From Terriglobia bacterium (GTDB lineage Bacteria; Acidobacteriota; Terriglobia; Terriglobales; Acidobacteriaceae), in contig JAIQET010000004.1 in assembly GCA_020073645.1 (NCBI GenBank), forward strand, positions 42,656 through 106,655: 64,000 nt of DNA. The letters are read 5' to 3'. This document shows, piece after piece, positions 41,531-51,677 of this stretch. The notes beneath the pieces were generated by a model, which had not been told where the DNA came from, searched no databases, and worked only from the letters and a program-made list of their open reading frames with translations. The stretch's first letter is position 1; every line of letters begins with the position of its first letter. The translations under genes were made by a program, and so were the position numbers.

Positions 41531-43597
41531 ATGATGCGAGCTCTTCTTCTGAGTCTGACCATCGCCCTGACGTTCGTTCCACTGGCTGAAGCCCAGGCGC
41601 CGCCCCCGCTGAGTCTCATGCCGATGCCCGAACATGTGCAACTGGGCACCGGCCAACTCGTCATTGACCGTTCGTTCTCTGTCGCAACCACGGGCCCGCA
41701 TGACCCTCGTCTGCAGCGCGCCGTCGAGACCTTTCTCGACGATCTTCGCCGCCAGACCGGAATGCTCCCCCGGGACATGGGTCAGACCCATGCGTCCACC
41801 GCCACTTTGGTCGTCCACAGTGAGCAGCCTGGCAAGAAAGTGCAGGAGCCCGGGGAGGATGAGTCCTACTCACTCGAAGTCAGCGCTACCGGTGCGAAGC
41901 TGAGTGCCCCTACTACCCCAGGAGCCATGCGGGGCCTGCAGACTTTCCTGCAACTCGTGCAAACCGGGCCAACCGGCTTTGCGGTCCCGGCTGTGACCAT
42001 CCAGGACAAGCCTCGTTTTCCCTGGCGAGGATTGATGATCGACGTCAGCCGTCACTTCATGCCGCTGGACGTGCTCAAGCGCAATCTCGACGGCATGGCC
42101 GCGGTGAAGCTGAACGTCTTCCACTGGCATCTGTCGGACGATCAGGGTTTCCGCGTGGAAAGTAAGAAATTCCCCAAGCTGCACCGCATGGGTTCCGACG
42201 GTCAGTTCTACACCCAGGGCCAGGTGCGCGAGCTGATCGCATACGCGCGCGATCGCGGCATTCGGGTGGTGCCCGAGTTCGACATGCCCGGCCACAGCAC
42301 TGCGTGGTTTGTGGGATATCCCGAACTGGCCAGCGCGCCGGGCCCATATCAGATCGAACGCAAGTGGGGTGAGTTCGATCCCACCATGGATCCCACCCAG
42401 GAGCGCACCTACAAGTTTCTCGACAAGTTCATCGGCGAAATGGCCAATCTCTTCCCCGACGAGTATTTCCACATCGGCGGCGACGAGGTCAACGGCAAGC
42501 AATGGGACAAGAATCCGAAAATCCAGGAGTTCATGCGTTCTCACGGACTGAAGAATAAACAGGACTTGCAGGCGTATTTCACCCACCGCGTGCAGGAACT
42601 CGTACGCAAGCACGGAAAAACCATGGTGGGTTGGGAACCGAGCCTTCGTCCAGAGTTGCCGAAGAGCACAGTCATCCAGTCGTGGCACGGGCAGGCCCAA
42701 CTGGCCGAGGCGGCGAAGCAAGGCTATCCCGCGCTGTTGTCCTACGGCTATTACGTGGACCTGATGTGGCCGGCATCGCAGCACTACCAGGTGGATCCCA
42801 TGGCCGACGCCGCTGCCCGCCTGAGCCCAGAGGAAAAACAGCGCATCCTGGGTGGCGAGGCCTGCATGTGGACCGAGTACGTGTCGCCGGAGAGCGTCGA
42901 CTCCCGCATCTGGCCCCGCACTGCCGCCATCGCCGAGCGTTTGTGGTCGCCGCAGGAGGTGCAGGACGTAAATTCGATGTACCAACGCCTGGAGGAAACC
43001 AGCCGGCGTCTGGAGTGGCTGGGCCTGACCCACAACTCCAGCTACGTTCCCATGCTGCGCCATATTGCCGGGACAGACGACATTTCCGCCTTGCGCATCC
43101 TGGCGGATGTGGTCGAGCCCGTCAAAGACTATACCCGTGAGGAACTGGCGCCGGTGCCAGCCACCAGCGCTGATCCGGTGAATCGCCTGGTGGATGCGGT
43201 TCATCCCGAGAGCCAGACCGCGCGCCAGTTTGCGGAAATGGTGAATGCATTGGTCGCGGGCAGTGCCAATGCAGCAACCAAGGAGCACATACGAATGTTG
43301 CTCACGCAGTGGCGTGACAATCACGCCAAGCTGCAGCCGCTCGTGGCAAACTCTTTTCTGCTGAAAGAGGTGATGCCGCTCTCTCAGGACCTCTCGGCGC
43401 TGGGTGACGCTGGCCTGCGCGCCCTGGACTATCTCGACCGCGGAGAGCGCGCGCCTGAGGTCTGGAGAACAACGCAGCTAGATCTGGTTGAACTGGCCAA
43501 AAAACCAAGAGCGCAACTGCTGCTCATGGTGGCGCCGTCGGTGGAGAAACTGATCGAGGCCAGCGGCGCCGGGACACCGGCTTTGCCCGGAAAATAG
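41531..43597 (+). CDS. Secreted beta-N-acetylhexosaminidase, glycoside hydrolase family 20
   Basis: 688-residue exo-hydrolase releasing GlcNAc or GalNAc from chitin fragments, glycans or peptidoglycan debris. A signal peptide ends near residue 22 (AEAQA). A GH20b-like N-terminal domain (about 25-150) is followed by the catalytic barrel beginning PRFPWRGLMIDVSRHFMPLD. The catalytic pair Asp318-Glu319 lies in YFHIGGDEVNGKQWDKN, and the acetamido-pocket tryptophans are present (VIQSWHGQ, ACMWTEYVS). A 160-residue helical C-terminal extension follows. No neighbouring sugar transporter is seen. Confidence 0.95.
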   Translation: MMRALLLSLTIALTFVPLAEAQAPPPLSLMPMPEHVQLGTGQLVIDRSFSVATTGPHDPRLQRAVETFLDDLRRQTGMLPRDMGQTHASTATLVVHSEQPGKKVQEPGEDESYSLEVSATGAKLSAPTTPGAMRGLQTFLQLVQTGPTGFAVPAVTIQDKPRFPWRGLMIDVSRHFMPLDVLKRNLDGMAAVKLNVFHWHLSDDQGFRVESKKFPKLHRMGSDGQFYTQGQVRELIAYARDRGIRVVPEFDMPGHSTAWFVGYPELASAPGPYQIERKWGEFDPTMDPTQERTYKFLDKFIGEMANLFPDEYFHIGGDEVNGKQWDKNPKIQEFMRSHGLKNKQDLQAYFTHRVQELVRKHGKTMVGWEPSLRPELPKSTVIQSWHGQAQLAEAAKQGYPALLSYGYYVDLMWPASQHYQVDPMADAAARLSPEEKQRILGGEACMWTEYVSPESVDSRIWPRTAAIAERLWSPQEVQDVNSMYQRLEETSRRLEWLGLTHNSSYVPMLRHIAGTDDISALRILADVVEPVKDYTREELAPVPATSADPVNRLVDAVHPESQTARQFAEMVNALVAGSANAATKEHIRMLLTQWRDNHAKLQPLVANSFLLKEVMPLSQDLSALGDAGLRALDYLDRGERAPEVWRTTQLDLVELAKKPRAQLLLMVAPSVEKLIEASGAGTPALPGK

Positions 43598-43663
43598 GGG
43601 TGGGGTAATCTAGTCTCCCGCCACGCGGGATTTCAAAGTCCATCGCGGCACGAGGAACATCCC

Positions 43664-44581
43664 ATGAGCCAGCCCGCATTTGCCGACAGTCCCGAATCCT
43701 GGCCCGCATTGCCTCTGGAGGCCTGGAAGGACACTTGCGAAACCCTCCACATGTGGACCCAGATCGTGGGCAAGGTCCGCCTCGCACTCACGCCGCGGAT
43801 CAATCACTGGTGGGAGGTGCCTCTCTACGTCAGTGCGCGCGGGCTCACGACTTCCCCGATTCCGTATAACCGCGGAATCTTCGAAGTCGAGTTCGACTTC
43901 CTGCACCATAACCTCGTCATCCAGACCAGCGAAGATGGCAACCGGATCATTCGCCTCGCCCCGCGTTCCGTCGCTGACTTCTACAAGGAGTTCATGGCAG
44001 CCTTGTCTGCACTGGGCATCGAAGTAAAGATTTGGCCCATGCCGGTCGAGGTTCCCAACCCCATTCCCTTCGATCAGGATGTGAAACATGCTTCTTATGA
44101 CCGGGAGTATGTAACCTGTTTCTGGCGCATCCTCGTGTTAACGGACACCATCTTCAAGGAGTTCCGCTCCCACTTCGTTGGCAAGAACAGCCCTGTGCAC
44201 TTTTTCTGGGGAAGCTTTGACATGGCGGTCACGCGCTTCTCAGGACGCCCCGCACCTCCGCGTGAAGGAGCCGACCCCATAACCCGGGAAGCCTATTCGC
44301 ACGAAGTGAGCAGTGCGGGATTCTGGCCCGGAGGTGGAGATATCAAGGGTGCCGCATTCTACGCCTACGCAGCCCCTGAACCCGACGGATATGCGAAGAC
44401 TCCTGTCCGTCCGGCCAGCGCCTTTTATCATCCCCAGATGCGCGAGTTTCTCCTGATGTACGACGATGTTCGTCAAGCGGCCTCGCCCAGAGCAGCCCTG
44501 CTCGACTTCCTGCAAAGCACGTACGAGGGCGCGGCTAACCTGGCGAAGTGGAATCGCGCGGGACTGGAGCGGCCAGCCTAG
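43664..44581 (+). CDS. DUF5996 family protein
   Basis: 305-residue soluble protein recognised as DUF5996 from LPLEAWKDTCETLHMWTQIV at the N-terminus and the central SHFVGKNSPVHFFWGSFDMA. The C-terminal part has ISAGFWPGG-like (SSAGFWPGGGDIKGAAFYAY) and Glu/Trp-rich segments. Function unknown. GAGGAACATCCC precedes the ATG at 43664. It lies 66 bases after the hexosaminidase stop and may be in the same transcript. Confidence 0.85.
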   Translation: MSQPAFADSPESWPALPLEAWKDTCETLHMWTQIVGKVRLALTPRINHWWEVPLYVSARGLTTSPIPYNRGIFEVEFDFLHHNLVIQTSEDGNRIIRLAPRSVADFYKEFMAALSALGIEVKIWPMPVEVPNPIPFDQDVKHASYDREYVTCFWRILVLTDTIFKEFRSHFVGKNSPVHFFWGSFDMAVTRFSGRPAPPREGADPITREAYSHEVSSAGFWPGGGDIKGAAFYAYAAPEPDGYAKTPVRPASAFYHPQMREFLLMYDDVRQAASPRAALLDFLQSTYEGAANLAKWNRAGLERPA

Positions 44582-44776
44582 AACGTCCCATTCGCGCGCC
44601 TGTTTCCCCAGTGATCGGCATCACTGCGCTCGCCTTCGAAAACTGCGATTATTAAAGCAGGCAGAGATAGCCACGACCTGTCCAGTAACGGGCTGCCACG
44701 AAACTGGGGGGCGACTTGCTGGCCGATGGATGGTGTTGGTTGCGAACTTCAGTTCCGCAGCCCAGGAAGGGGAGCC

Positions 44777-45697
44777 ATGCCATACGCTGCGCCAACCGTC
44801 GAAGTTGATCTGAAGCGGGTCCTCGTCGCCACCGATTTTTCCGCAGCCTCTGAAAAAGCCCTTCGTCACGCCATTGCGATCGCGCGGAGTTACGGAGCGA
44901 AGTTCTACCTGGCGCACGTGGTCTCGGCCCTGGGGTTCAAACTGGCCGGTGGCGACACCGCTGCGATGGCGGCCGATGCCGCCAAAAGAGATCTCCTGCA
45001 GTTGGAAGGCAAACTCGCGCAAGCGGGCGCACTCACCGGCATCGAGCATGAGGCCGTGGTTTCCGAGGGCAACGTCTGGGAGCAACTGGAGCTGGTGATC
45101 GAGCGGGAACATGTGGACCTCATCGTAATCGGCACCCACGGCCGAACAGGTCTGCGCAAGATCTTCCTGGGCTCGGTCGCCGAGGAGATCTTCCGTCATG
45201 CGTCTTGCCCTGTGCTCACCGTGGGTCCGTGCGCTGCCTCCGATCCGCCACCGCATGCCGCGCTGCAACACATTCTCTACCCCACAGATTTCTCCCAGGA
45301 GTCCACGGAAGCCGTGCCGTTCGCCGCTTCGCTGGCGAAACAGCACGGCGCCAAACTGACCCTGCTGCATGTAGTCGAGCAGTTTGAAGGCGAAGCGGTG
45401 GCTGACCGGACCCGCGTGGTATCTGCTCTGGAAGAACGCTTGAAAGAGTTACTGCCAGGCGAAGGTTCGGCCGGGAACCCTGACTTCAAAGTCGAGATCG
45501 GGCCGGTTGACGAGACCATCCTTGGCATTGCCGCAGAACAAAGCGCTGACCTGATCGTCCTCGGCCTCAGGTCTCCCGATACCTTCCTGGACCATCTCAG
45601 CTGGCTGCATGCTTACAAGATTGTTTGTGCGGCGTGCTGCCCAGTTCTGACGATCCGCTCACCACATCGCTCCAGAGTCATGGCGCAGGCGCTGTGA
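44777..45697 (+). CDS. Universal stress protein with two UspA domains
   Basis: 306-residue tandem UspA protein. The first domain begins RVLVATDFSAASEKALRHA and has the ATP-binding loop GTHGRTG (from residue 119) followed by LGSVAEEIFRHASCPVLTV. The second begins HILYPTDFSQESTEAVPFAA, but its loop region reads LGLRSPDTFLDHLSW, so the nucleotide motif is lost there. One nucleotide-binding and one degenerate domain is a common arrangement. GAAGGGGAGCC precedes the ATG at 44777. Confidence 0.92.
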   Translation: MPYAAPTVEVDLKRVLVATDFSAASEKALRHAIAIARSYGAKFYLAHVVSALGFKLAGGDTAAMAADAAKRDLLQLEGKLAQAGALTGIEHEAVVSEGNVWEQLELVIEREHVDLIVIGTHGRTGLRKIFLGSVAEEIFRHASCPVLTVGPCAASDPPPHAALQHILYPTDFSQESTEAVPFAASLAKQHGAKLTLLHVVEQFEGEAVADRTRVVSALEERLKELLPGEGSAGNPDFKVEIGPVDETILGIAAEQSADLIVLGLRSPDTFLDHLSWLHAYKIVCAACCPVLTIRSPHRSRVMAQAL

Positions 45698-45757
45698 CAT
45701 AGTCGTTCTCGACGGAACGGTTGAAGTAAGACCGAGACCGCTAGAGTGAGCTCTCTC

Positions 45758-46333
45758 TCAGTGGCACGAGGCAATCAGATCGTCGGCGATCTTGGTTGCG
45801 CCATCGAGCACATCCGCAAGTTCATGGGGCGCGTCGGCTACGCAGGCCACGGTCGGCGCGCCATTCTTGTCGGTGATCAAGGACTGCCACATCACTCCCT
45901 GGGGAACCGAAGAACTAGCGTCCTGACCGCCGAATACCAGGTGGATATCGGTGGAAGGAAACGTGAACGCGGCCCCGATTGAGTCCAGACTATCGTGCAC
46001 AAACTGGGCCTGGAAAGGAGAACGGTGGGTTCTCTCCGCCATCGAACACGACTTGCTGTTGTACGAAGGATCCAGAAACGCAGTCGCGTCCTGCAGGTAA
46101 CACTCGGAGAGGGCCCCGCGCCCGCACGGAGTCTGGAGGAGACTGGAATTGCAGAGGCAGCCATTGTCGATGCGGGTGAACGGCGGGCCGCTGGTCTCCT
46201 CAATCATGTTGAACATCGAGCCTAGCCCGTAAAAAGCGAGCGCGTAGGCGGTTGCTCCCGCCCCGGCACTGTTACTGGTGGCGCAATACGGCGTAAATTT
46301 TCGGCACTCCTCCGAAGGGGGATCAGCGTGGTT
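45758..46333 (-). pseudogene. 5'-truncated alpha/beta-hydrolase-like gene
   Basis: The frame is open from a TGA at 46334 down to a stop at 45758. The upstream part translates to YCATSNSAGAGATAYALAFY, which looks like a nucleophile-elbow region (N-S-A-G) of an alpha/beta hydrolase, but no ATG, GTG or TTG with a ribosome binding site precedes it. The first Met lies after it (about 46225), giving a 150-residue remnant with many cysteines and ending PHELADVLDGATKIADDLIA. The N-terminal half of the protein is missing, so this is probably a decayed secreted esterase. A short functional protein starting at 46216 cannot be excluded. Confidence 0.6.
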
Positions 46334-46764
46334 TCAAATGCTCAATTCCGCATTTACTCCTGGACGAGTGGCGCACAATGCGAGAAAGGGTGAGCGATAC
46401 TTGGCGACAGGACGGTAAACCTGAAGCGCAAGCCGTCTATGACACCGGAATGGCGGTGTAAAGAACAAATCCGGCTGGCAGCAAGGGTTTTGCAGATTGC
46501 CGGTACGCTGCAACTTCAGAAACCCTTCAGTTTTGCTTCTCCCTTTGTTCACCTTTCGTCGATCGCCGCGATAGACAGCAGCTGAGTGTGTGTGCTGGCG
46601 GTCACGGCACAGGGATCCGTGTGCGGGCTTCCATCCTTGATTACGAAAGCGCACTGTACCTTGGGGTGCTGCGGAGAGCCCCGGTCACTCCCACGCTCCT
46701 GCCTGACGTGCTATTTAAGAAGAGTCCCCCTGATGCTTTCTTCCTCTATGCACGGAGCCGCTGA
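46334..46764. other. Intergenic region, no gene recognised
   Basis: About 430 bases between the hydrolase remnant and the spermidine-synthase-like gene. No frame shows family likeness and no tRNA or strong hairpin was seen. It may include eroded coding sequence from the truncated hydrolase. The promoter of the gene at 46765 should lie here. Confidence 0.4.
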
Positions 46765-49077
46765 ATGGATCTGAGGGCCGAACTCTGGATTGGGATCTTC
46801 TTTCTACTGTTTCTGCTCGTCGGAGCCAGGGCTCGTCGGCAGCACGAGCCGTTTCCCTGGATCTACGTGCTGTTCTTCTGCTCGGGGTTTCCCGCTCTCA
46901 TCTACCAAATCGTCTGGCAACGCGCTTTGTTCGGCATTTATGGAGTAAACATCGAATCCGTCACGATTGTCGTCAGCGCGTTCATGTTCGGCTTGGGGTT
47001 GGGCAGCCTCATCGGCGGCACGCTCTCGAAAAACACCGGGTTTCCTTTACTCGTACTGTTCGCGCTGATGGAACTGGGCACCGCCGGTTTCGGAGTGGTG
47101 TCGCTCCGCCTGTTCCACCGCGCCGCAGAATATACCGCTGGGGCTCCACCGCTTGAGACCGGACTGGTCAGCTTTGCCCTGGTCGTCGTTCCGACAGTCC
47201 TGATGGGAGCAACCCTGCCGTTGCTGGTCGAACACCTGGTAAGAACCTCCCGGAATGTGGGTTTCGCGGTGGGTGGATTGTATTTTGTCAATACTCTGGG
47301 GTCGGCGGCAGCGTGCTTCGTCGCCGGCGATGTCCTTATGCGAATCCTCGGCCAGTCGGGATCGGTGCGCTTCGCCGCCGCCATCAATGCGGTTGTGGGA
47401 ACAGCGGTGCTGATCTACTGGCTGGCCGGCAGAGCCAACGCGGGGACGAGTCCGGCTCCGCACTCTGAAACCGGGAACCAGTTCGCCCCGGACCCCGACG
47501 TGGCCCTGCCGTTTCCTCTGGCACTCGCCTGCGCTGCCTTCGCAGGATTTCTCGCGCTGTCCTACGAAATCATCTGGTACCGGCTCCTGGCCTTCACCTC
47601 TGGCGGGATCGCTCGCGCCTTTGCATTTCTGCTGGGCAGCTACCTGCTGGGAGTCGCTCTCGGTTCCAGGGTCATCGAACGTTATTCCGAAGGCGCGGGC
47701 AGGCGTAACCGCCAAGCGGCCTTGCGTCTCCTGGGCTGGATCATGTTTGCGTCCGCACTTCTCAGCTTCGCGGTTGGGCCGATTTTCGCGTATCTGCTGA
47801 AGTTCGGGTCGGTTTACGTGATTGGGGGCGCAACCTTGCAATCGTACCTGTTGTTCTTGCCCTTGATCTGTGCCGGCGCCCTTTTCTTCGGCGCCACCTT
47901 CCCGCTGATCTCTCACTTGTCCGTTCGCGCCGACGATCATGCCGGCGCGGCACTCAGCTACCTGTACGCCGCCAACATCATCGGCTCCACTCTGGGTAGC
48001 TTTGTCGTCGGCTTCATCCTGATGGATCACTTCTCTCTGTTGATGATCTCCACCGCGTTGCTGGCCGTGGGCTTGCTGTTCGCGCTGGGCATCCTCACGG
48101 CGAGTGACACGCCCCGCTCGAGACTGAAAGCCGCGGTTGGGTTCGGTTTGGTCACAGCGTCCATCGCCGTGGTTGTGACGCGCCCGGTATTCGACACCAT
48201 CTACGATCGTCTTCTTTTCAGGACAGTCTATCCCCGGTTTCACTTTCAGCATGTGGTGGAAACGCGCAGCGGGGTAGTCGGAGTCACTCCCGACGGAACC
48301 GTCTACGGCGGCGGCGTTTACGACGGCCGTTTCAACATCAGTCTGGAGCGCGACGTCAACATGGTTGCCCGCGCGTACGCCATCAGCGCATTTCATCCCG
48401 CGCCGCGTCATGTGCTGATGATCGGACTGGCGTCCGGATCGTGGGCCCAGGTGTTGGCCAACAATCCTGAAGTCGAAGATCTGACCATCGTGGAAATCAA
48501 CCCGGGCTATCTGCAACTCATCCCCCTGTATCCTGAGGTCGCCAGCCTTCTGCAGAATCCCAAGGTGCGGATTGAAATCGACGACGGCCGCCGCTGGCTG
48601 CTGCGCAACCACAGCGCCCGCTTCAATGTCATCGTCATGAACACGACTTTGCACTGGCGTGATCACAGCACCAACCTGCTGTCGTTCGACTTCCTGCAAA
48701 TGGTGCGCGGGCATCTGAATCCCGGCGGAGCGTTCTTCTACAACACTACGGGATCCCCGGACGCGATGGCCACCGGCCTGGCAGTGTTTCCCTATGGATT
48801 ACGCTTCATGAATTCCCTAGTGGTGAGTGACGCTCCCATCGTGTTTGATCGCGAGCGGTGGAAGGCCGTGCTTTTGCGCTACACCATTGACGGCAAGCGC
48901 ATGATCAATCCGCCAGACCAGCAGCCAGGCGGCGAACTCGATCACCTGCTCAGCATCCCTGTGGACCCGACTGGTAAGCTGCTGTTTTCGATCGAAGAAA
49001 ACGACCAATTGCGCCGCCGGCTGCAGAACCGGTTGATCTTCACGGACGACAACATGGGCACGGAATGGCGCGGCTGA
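46765..49077 (+). CDS. Spermidine-synthase-like protein with N-terminal membrane domain
   Basis: 770-residue fusion. About residues 1-450 form a polytopic domain with some 12-14 helices, starting IYVLFFCSGFPALIYQIVWQ, the signature of the fused membrane/spermidine-synthase group; ALSYEIIWYRLLAFTSGGIA is its internal repeat. The C-terminal Rossmann domain has VLMIGLASGSWAQVLANNPE, VEINPGYLQLIPLYP and IEIDDGRRWLLRN, the aminopropyltransferase/SAM-binding motifs. Whether it makes polyamines is unclear, because the active-site Asp context differs from SpeE. It appears monocistronic. Confidence 0.87.
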   Translation: MDLRAELWIGIFFLLFLLVGARARRQHEPFPWIYVLFFCSGFPALIYQIVWQRALFGIYGVNIESVTIVVSAFMFGLGLGSLIGGTLSKNTGFPLLVLFALMELGTAGFGVVSLRLFHRAAEYTAGAPPLETGLVSFALVVVPTVLMGATLPLLVEHLVRTSRNVGFAVGGLYFVNTLGSAAACFVAGDVLMRILGQSGSVRFAAAINAVVGTAVLIYWLAGRANAGTSPAPHSETGNQFAPDPDVALPFPLALACAAFAGFLALSYEIIWYRLLAFTSGGIARAFAFLLGSYLLGVALGSRVIERYSEGAGRRNRQAALRLLGWIMFASALLSFAVGPIFAYLLKFGSVYVIGGATLQSYLLFLPLICAGALFFGATFPLISHLSVRADDHAGAALSYLYAANIIGSTLGSFVVGFILMDHFSLLMISTALLAVGLLFALGILTASDTPRSRLKAAVGFGLVTASIAVVVTRPVFDTIYDRLLFRTVYPRFHFQHVVETRSGVVGVTPDGTVYGGGVYDGRFNISLERDVNMVARAYAISAFHPAPRHVLMIGLASGSWAQVLANNPEVEDLTIVEINPGYLQLIPLYPEVASLLQNPKVRIEIDDGRRWLLRNHSARFNVIVMNTTLHWRDHSTNLLSFDFLQMVRGHLNPGGAFFYNTTGSPDAMATGLAVFPYGLRFMNSLVVSDAPIVFDRERWKAVLLRYTIDGKRMINPPDQQPGGELDHLLSIPVDPTGKLLFSIEENDQLRRRLQNRLIFTDDNMGTEWRG

Positions 49078-49147
49078 AGTACGCCCAAGTCTGACGATAT
49101 CAAGAATCAGAAATAGCCCTAGCCAGCTACCGAATCCGGCACTCCTC

Positions 49148-49477
49148 CTACCCTTTCCCCACAAACTGGCTGCAGCGGCCGAGATTCACATCCCAGATAG
49201 AGGGCTCCGAGGGTAGGCTTTCAACCCCGATTTCACCTTCTCTTCGGGTGCCAGGTTTGCCCACCCACACCACGCGGAACTGGGCCTTGCTCTCGCCGAG
49301 CTGCACTTCCAGGGTCTCGCCGGGCAGGATTTGGCGGCGGATTCCTTGGATGATCGCTCCGCCACCGCTGATGTTGCGCACGCTGGCCAGTTGCATGAAG
49401 GGTAGAGCGAAGGCGTCCACCCCCCAGACGCGTACCGGCAGAAGGGCGGTGACGCGCGGGTTTTGCCGGCGATCCAT
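49148..49477 (-). CDS. PilZ domain protein
   Basis: 109-residue single-domain PilZ protein, a likely c-di-GMP receptor. The binding motifs are visible: an Arg-rich RRQNPR at residues 3-8 (RxxxR class) and NISGGGAII at about 35-43 (D/NxSxxG class). The first Arg pair spacing is compatible with c-di-GMP binding. No cyclase or phosphodiesterase gene is nearby. Confidence 0.82.
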   Translation of the reverse strand: MDRRQNPRVTALLPVRVWGVDAFALPFMQLASVRNISGGGAIIQGIRRQILPGETLEVQLGESKAQFRVVWVGKPGTRREGEIGVESLPSEPSIWDVNLGRCSQFVGKG

Positions 49478-49640
49478 GTGCCTTGTGGGGAACTGGTCAG
49501 GGAGATGGTAGACGAGTGCCAGGTGGAATGAAACTTACCCGGGTCACAACCCGGAGGTATCCAAAGTTACATGCGGTGGCCGGTAATGAAAAGAGGACAG
49601 ATGCGCCTGGGCCGCGATCTGTGGTGCCATCAGCAGGCGG

Positions 49641-49874
49641 CTAGTCCAGATCAGGCAACGAGCAGGCGCCGGCGCCCCGTGGATCGCCGCAACTGCCGCA
49701 CGGACCAGCCGCGCGAGAGGGAGCCGAAGCGCCCTTCGCCGCTACCGCAAACACGGAAAGCTGTTGACTCAACTTTTTCCCGTGACACTTCGGACACTCC
49801 GCTTTCTCGCTGCCGTACACCAGGGCTTCAAACTGGTGATCGCATTTTTTGCAGACGTACTCAAAAATCGGCAT
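49641..49874 (-). CDS. FmdB-type zinc ribbon protein
   Basis: 77-residue putative regulatory protein. The N-terminus PIFEYVCKKCDHQFEALVYG and the second pair ECPKCHGKK give a CxxC...CxxC zinc ribbon typical of the FmdB family. The C-terminal CGSCGDPRGAGAC adds three cysteines common in this group. GGGAG precedes the ATG at 49874. Role unknown. Confidence 0.87.
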   Translation of the reverse strand: MPIFEYVCKKCDHQFEALVYGSEKAECPKCHGKKLSQQLSVFAVAAKGASAPSRAAGPCGSCGDPRGAGACSLPDLD

Positions 49875-49932
49875 AAAAAAACTCCCGCCGGCTCAGCCGG
49901 TTGCAAACGTCTTTACCATTTAAAATCAATTC

Positions 49933-50934
49933 GTGGGGAGTTCGCAAACCCAGGCTCCAACCTTCCAGCCACGGCGTGGCTTGCGCGGAGGACACGTGCA
50001 GACCATCGCCAGCTTCCTGCTGCCACGGCGCATTGACTTGCCCACGGCGGAAAAGCGCCTGATCGAAGTGGCCCCCGGGGTCAAGGTCCTCTGCCACTGC
50101 CACTGGCAGCCAGCCCGGCAGGATGCGTTGACCGTCGTGGTCGTGCATGGACTGGAAGGCTCGAGCGAATCGCAATACATGCTGGGTGTCGCCGCCAAGG
50201 GCCTGGCAGCGGGCATGAACGTGGTGCGCATGAACCAGCGCAATTGCGGCGGCACCGATGGCATCTCTCCTACCTTGTATCACTCGGGGCGCTCAGGGGA
50301 TGTCGCCGCGGTCGCGCACCATCTGATCGAACACGACCGCATTTCGCGCCTGGCGCTGGCGGGCTTCTCCATGGGCGGCAACCTCGTGCTGAAGACGGCG
50401 GGCGAGTGGGGCAGGGAAGGGCCTGCCCAGTTCCGCGCCGTAGTAGCCGTCTGTCCTTCGATGAATCTCGCCGCCTCGGCCGACGCGCTGCACCTGCTCT
50501 CCAACCGCCTCTACGAGTTCTATTTCATGTGGCAGCTGCGCCGCCGGTTGCGCGCCAAGGCCCGCCTGTTTCCCGACGTCTTTGATCCATCGCGTCTGCA
50601 TGGAGTACACACCCTGCGTGAGTTCGACGACAAAATCACCGCCTACTACTCCGGTTTTGCCGGAGCAGACGATTACTATGCCCGCTCCGCCGCGGCCAAC
50701 GTCGTGGACCGCATCGCGGCGCCGGCGCTGATCGTACACGCGGCTAACGACCCTTTCATCCGCATCCTTCCCGAGACCCGGCAGAAAATTCGCTCCAATC
50801 CCAATATCACCTTCGTCGAAACCGAAGACGGCGGCCACTGTTCCTTCCTCGCCCAGCCCGACGGCGACGACGGTCGCTGGGCAGAGACGCAGGTAGTCGC
50901 CTTCCTAAGTGCTTTCCGGAAAAACGTTCTGTAG
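49933..50934 (+). CDS. Alpha/beta hydrolase, YheT family
   Basis: 333-residue hydrolase of the YheT (AB hydrolase-4) group. The nucleophile motif GFSMGGN, the acid in HAANDPFIRI and the base in EDGGHCSFLAQ form the triad. RGLRGGHVQTIASFLLPRR is the typical N-terminus, and MNQRNCGGTDGISPTLYHSG precedes the nucleophile as in YheT. The start is a GTG at 49933 without a visible ribosome binding site. The substrate is unknown; relatives act on esters. Confidence 0.9.
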   Translation: MGSSQTQAPTFQPRRGLRGGHVQTIASFLLPRRIDLPTAEKRLIEVAPGVKVLCHCHWQPARQDALTVVVVHGLEGSSESQYMLGVAAKGLAAGMNVVRMNQRNCGGTDGISPTLYHSGRSGDVAAVAHHLIEHDRISRLALAGFSMGGNLVLKTAGEWGREGPAQFRAVVAVCPSMNLAASADALHLLSNRLYEFYFMWQLRRRLRAKARLFPDVFDPSRLHGVHTLREFDDKITAYYSGFAGADDYYARSAAANVVDRIAAPALIVHAANDPFIRILPETRQKIRSNPNITFVETEDGGHCSFLAQPDGDDGRWAETQVVAFLSAFRKNVL

Positions 50935-50955
50935 AGACGCAGCTTGCTGCGTCTC
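50934..50955 (+). repeat. Perfect hairpin at the 3' end of the YheT-like gene
   Basis: GAGACGCAG (50934-50942), a CTTG loop and CTGCGTCTC (50947-50955) begin at the last base of the stop codon. There is no T-run. It may act as a weak terminator, or be a dispersed palindromic repeat unit. Confidence 0.65.
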
Positions 50956-50981
50956 CACGTCGGCTGATTTATCATCCCGGA

Positions 50982-51551
50982 GTGCAAGCCGACTTCGCGG
51001 TTGAACTCGGAGCCGACGACGAAACCCTCGAAGTCCCGTGGGCCACTCCCGGCCACGGCCCGCGCTATCTCGATCTCAATCGCCAGCCGGAGCTTTTGCT
51101 GGAGATTGAAGAGGCTCGGCGCGAGCGCGAACTGGGTGAGTTCCTCTCGGCCATCAATTCGCCTGCGGTCATCCTCGAAACTGCCAAGTGCGATGCCTGG
51201 GCGAGCACCGAAATCCATCCCGAAGAAGAAATCTTCGGAGCTGCCTGCAAGTTCGGCTCCTACATTGACCTTGTGTTTTCCGATGACCGCCGCTTCTCCT
51301 TCCCCGAGCACGAACAACTGGCCAAGCGTCTCACCCATCTCTTGCAGCGCGTACCTGAAATTCCAGCCGCGGCCGAGTTCCTCATCCGCCGTTGCTATTT
51401 CCATCAGCAGCAAGAAACTCGCGACGGCTTCTACCTCACCTTTTACCTGTTTGGCTATGGGAACGAGCAAGCGCAGGCGCGCCAGCAATGGGCGATTGGC
51501 CTGAAACTGGTGGAGAACGCGATTCGCCAGTTGTCAGCCGGACCGCTCTAG
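50982..51551 (+). CDS. Conserved-looking hypothetical protein (189 aa)
   Basis: Soluble acidic protein with no recognised family. Notable features are an N-terminal LGADDETLEVPWATPG, a central EEEIFGAACKFGSYIDLVFS and a helical C-terminus. The start is a GTG at 50982. It lies 47 bases after the hydrolase stop, separated by the hairpin, and may be co-transcribed. Codon use looks normal for the region. Confidence 0.65.
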   Translation: MQADFAVELGADDETLEVPWATPGHGPRYLDLNRQPELLLEIEEARRERELGEFLSAINSPAVILETAKCDAWASTEIHPEEEIFGAACKFGSYIDLVFSDDRRFSFPEHEQLAKRLTHLLQRVPEIPAAAEFLIRRCYFHQQQETRDGFYLTFYLFGYGNEQAQARQQWAIGLKLVENAIRQLSAGPL

Positions 51552-51677
51552 CCTCGTGCCTAACGAGAAACCGAGAAACTCAGCTTTTGGGTGGCGCAGC
51601 GCTTCAGCGCTGCGGGAACTGCTGAAATCGGGTGCGGCTAGCCGCTGGGGAAAGCCTTTTGCACACCCAACAACGAC

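Noticed and set aside
47047..48714. 555-codon antisense frame over the spermidine-synthase-like gene
   Set aside because: Same reasoning: the sense strand is a recognisable membrane plus Rossmann protein.
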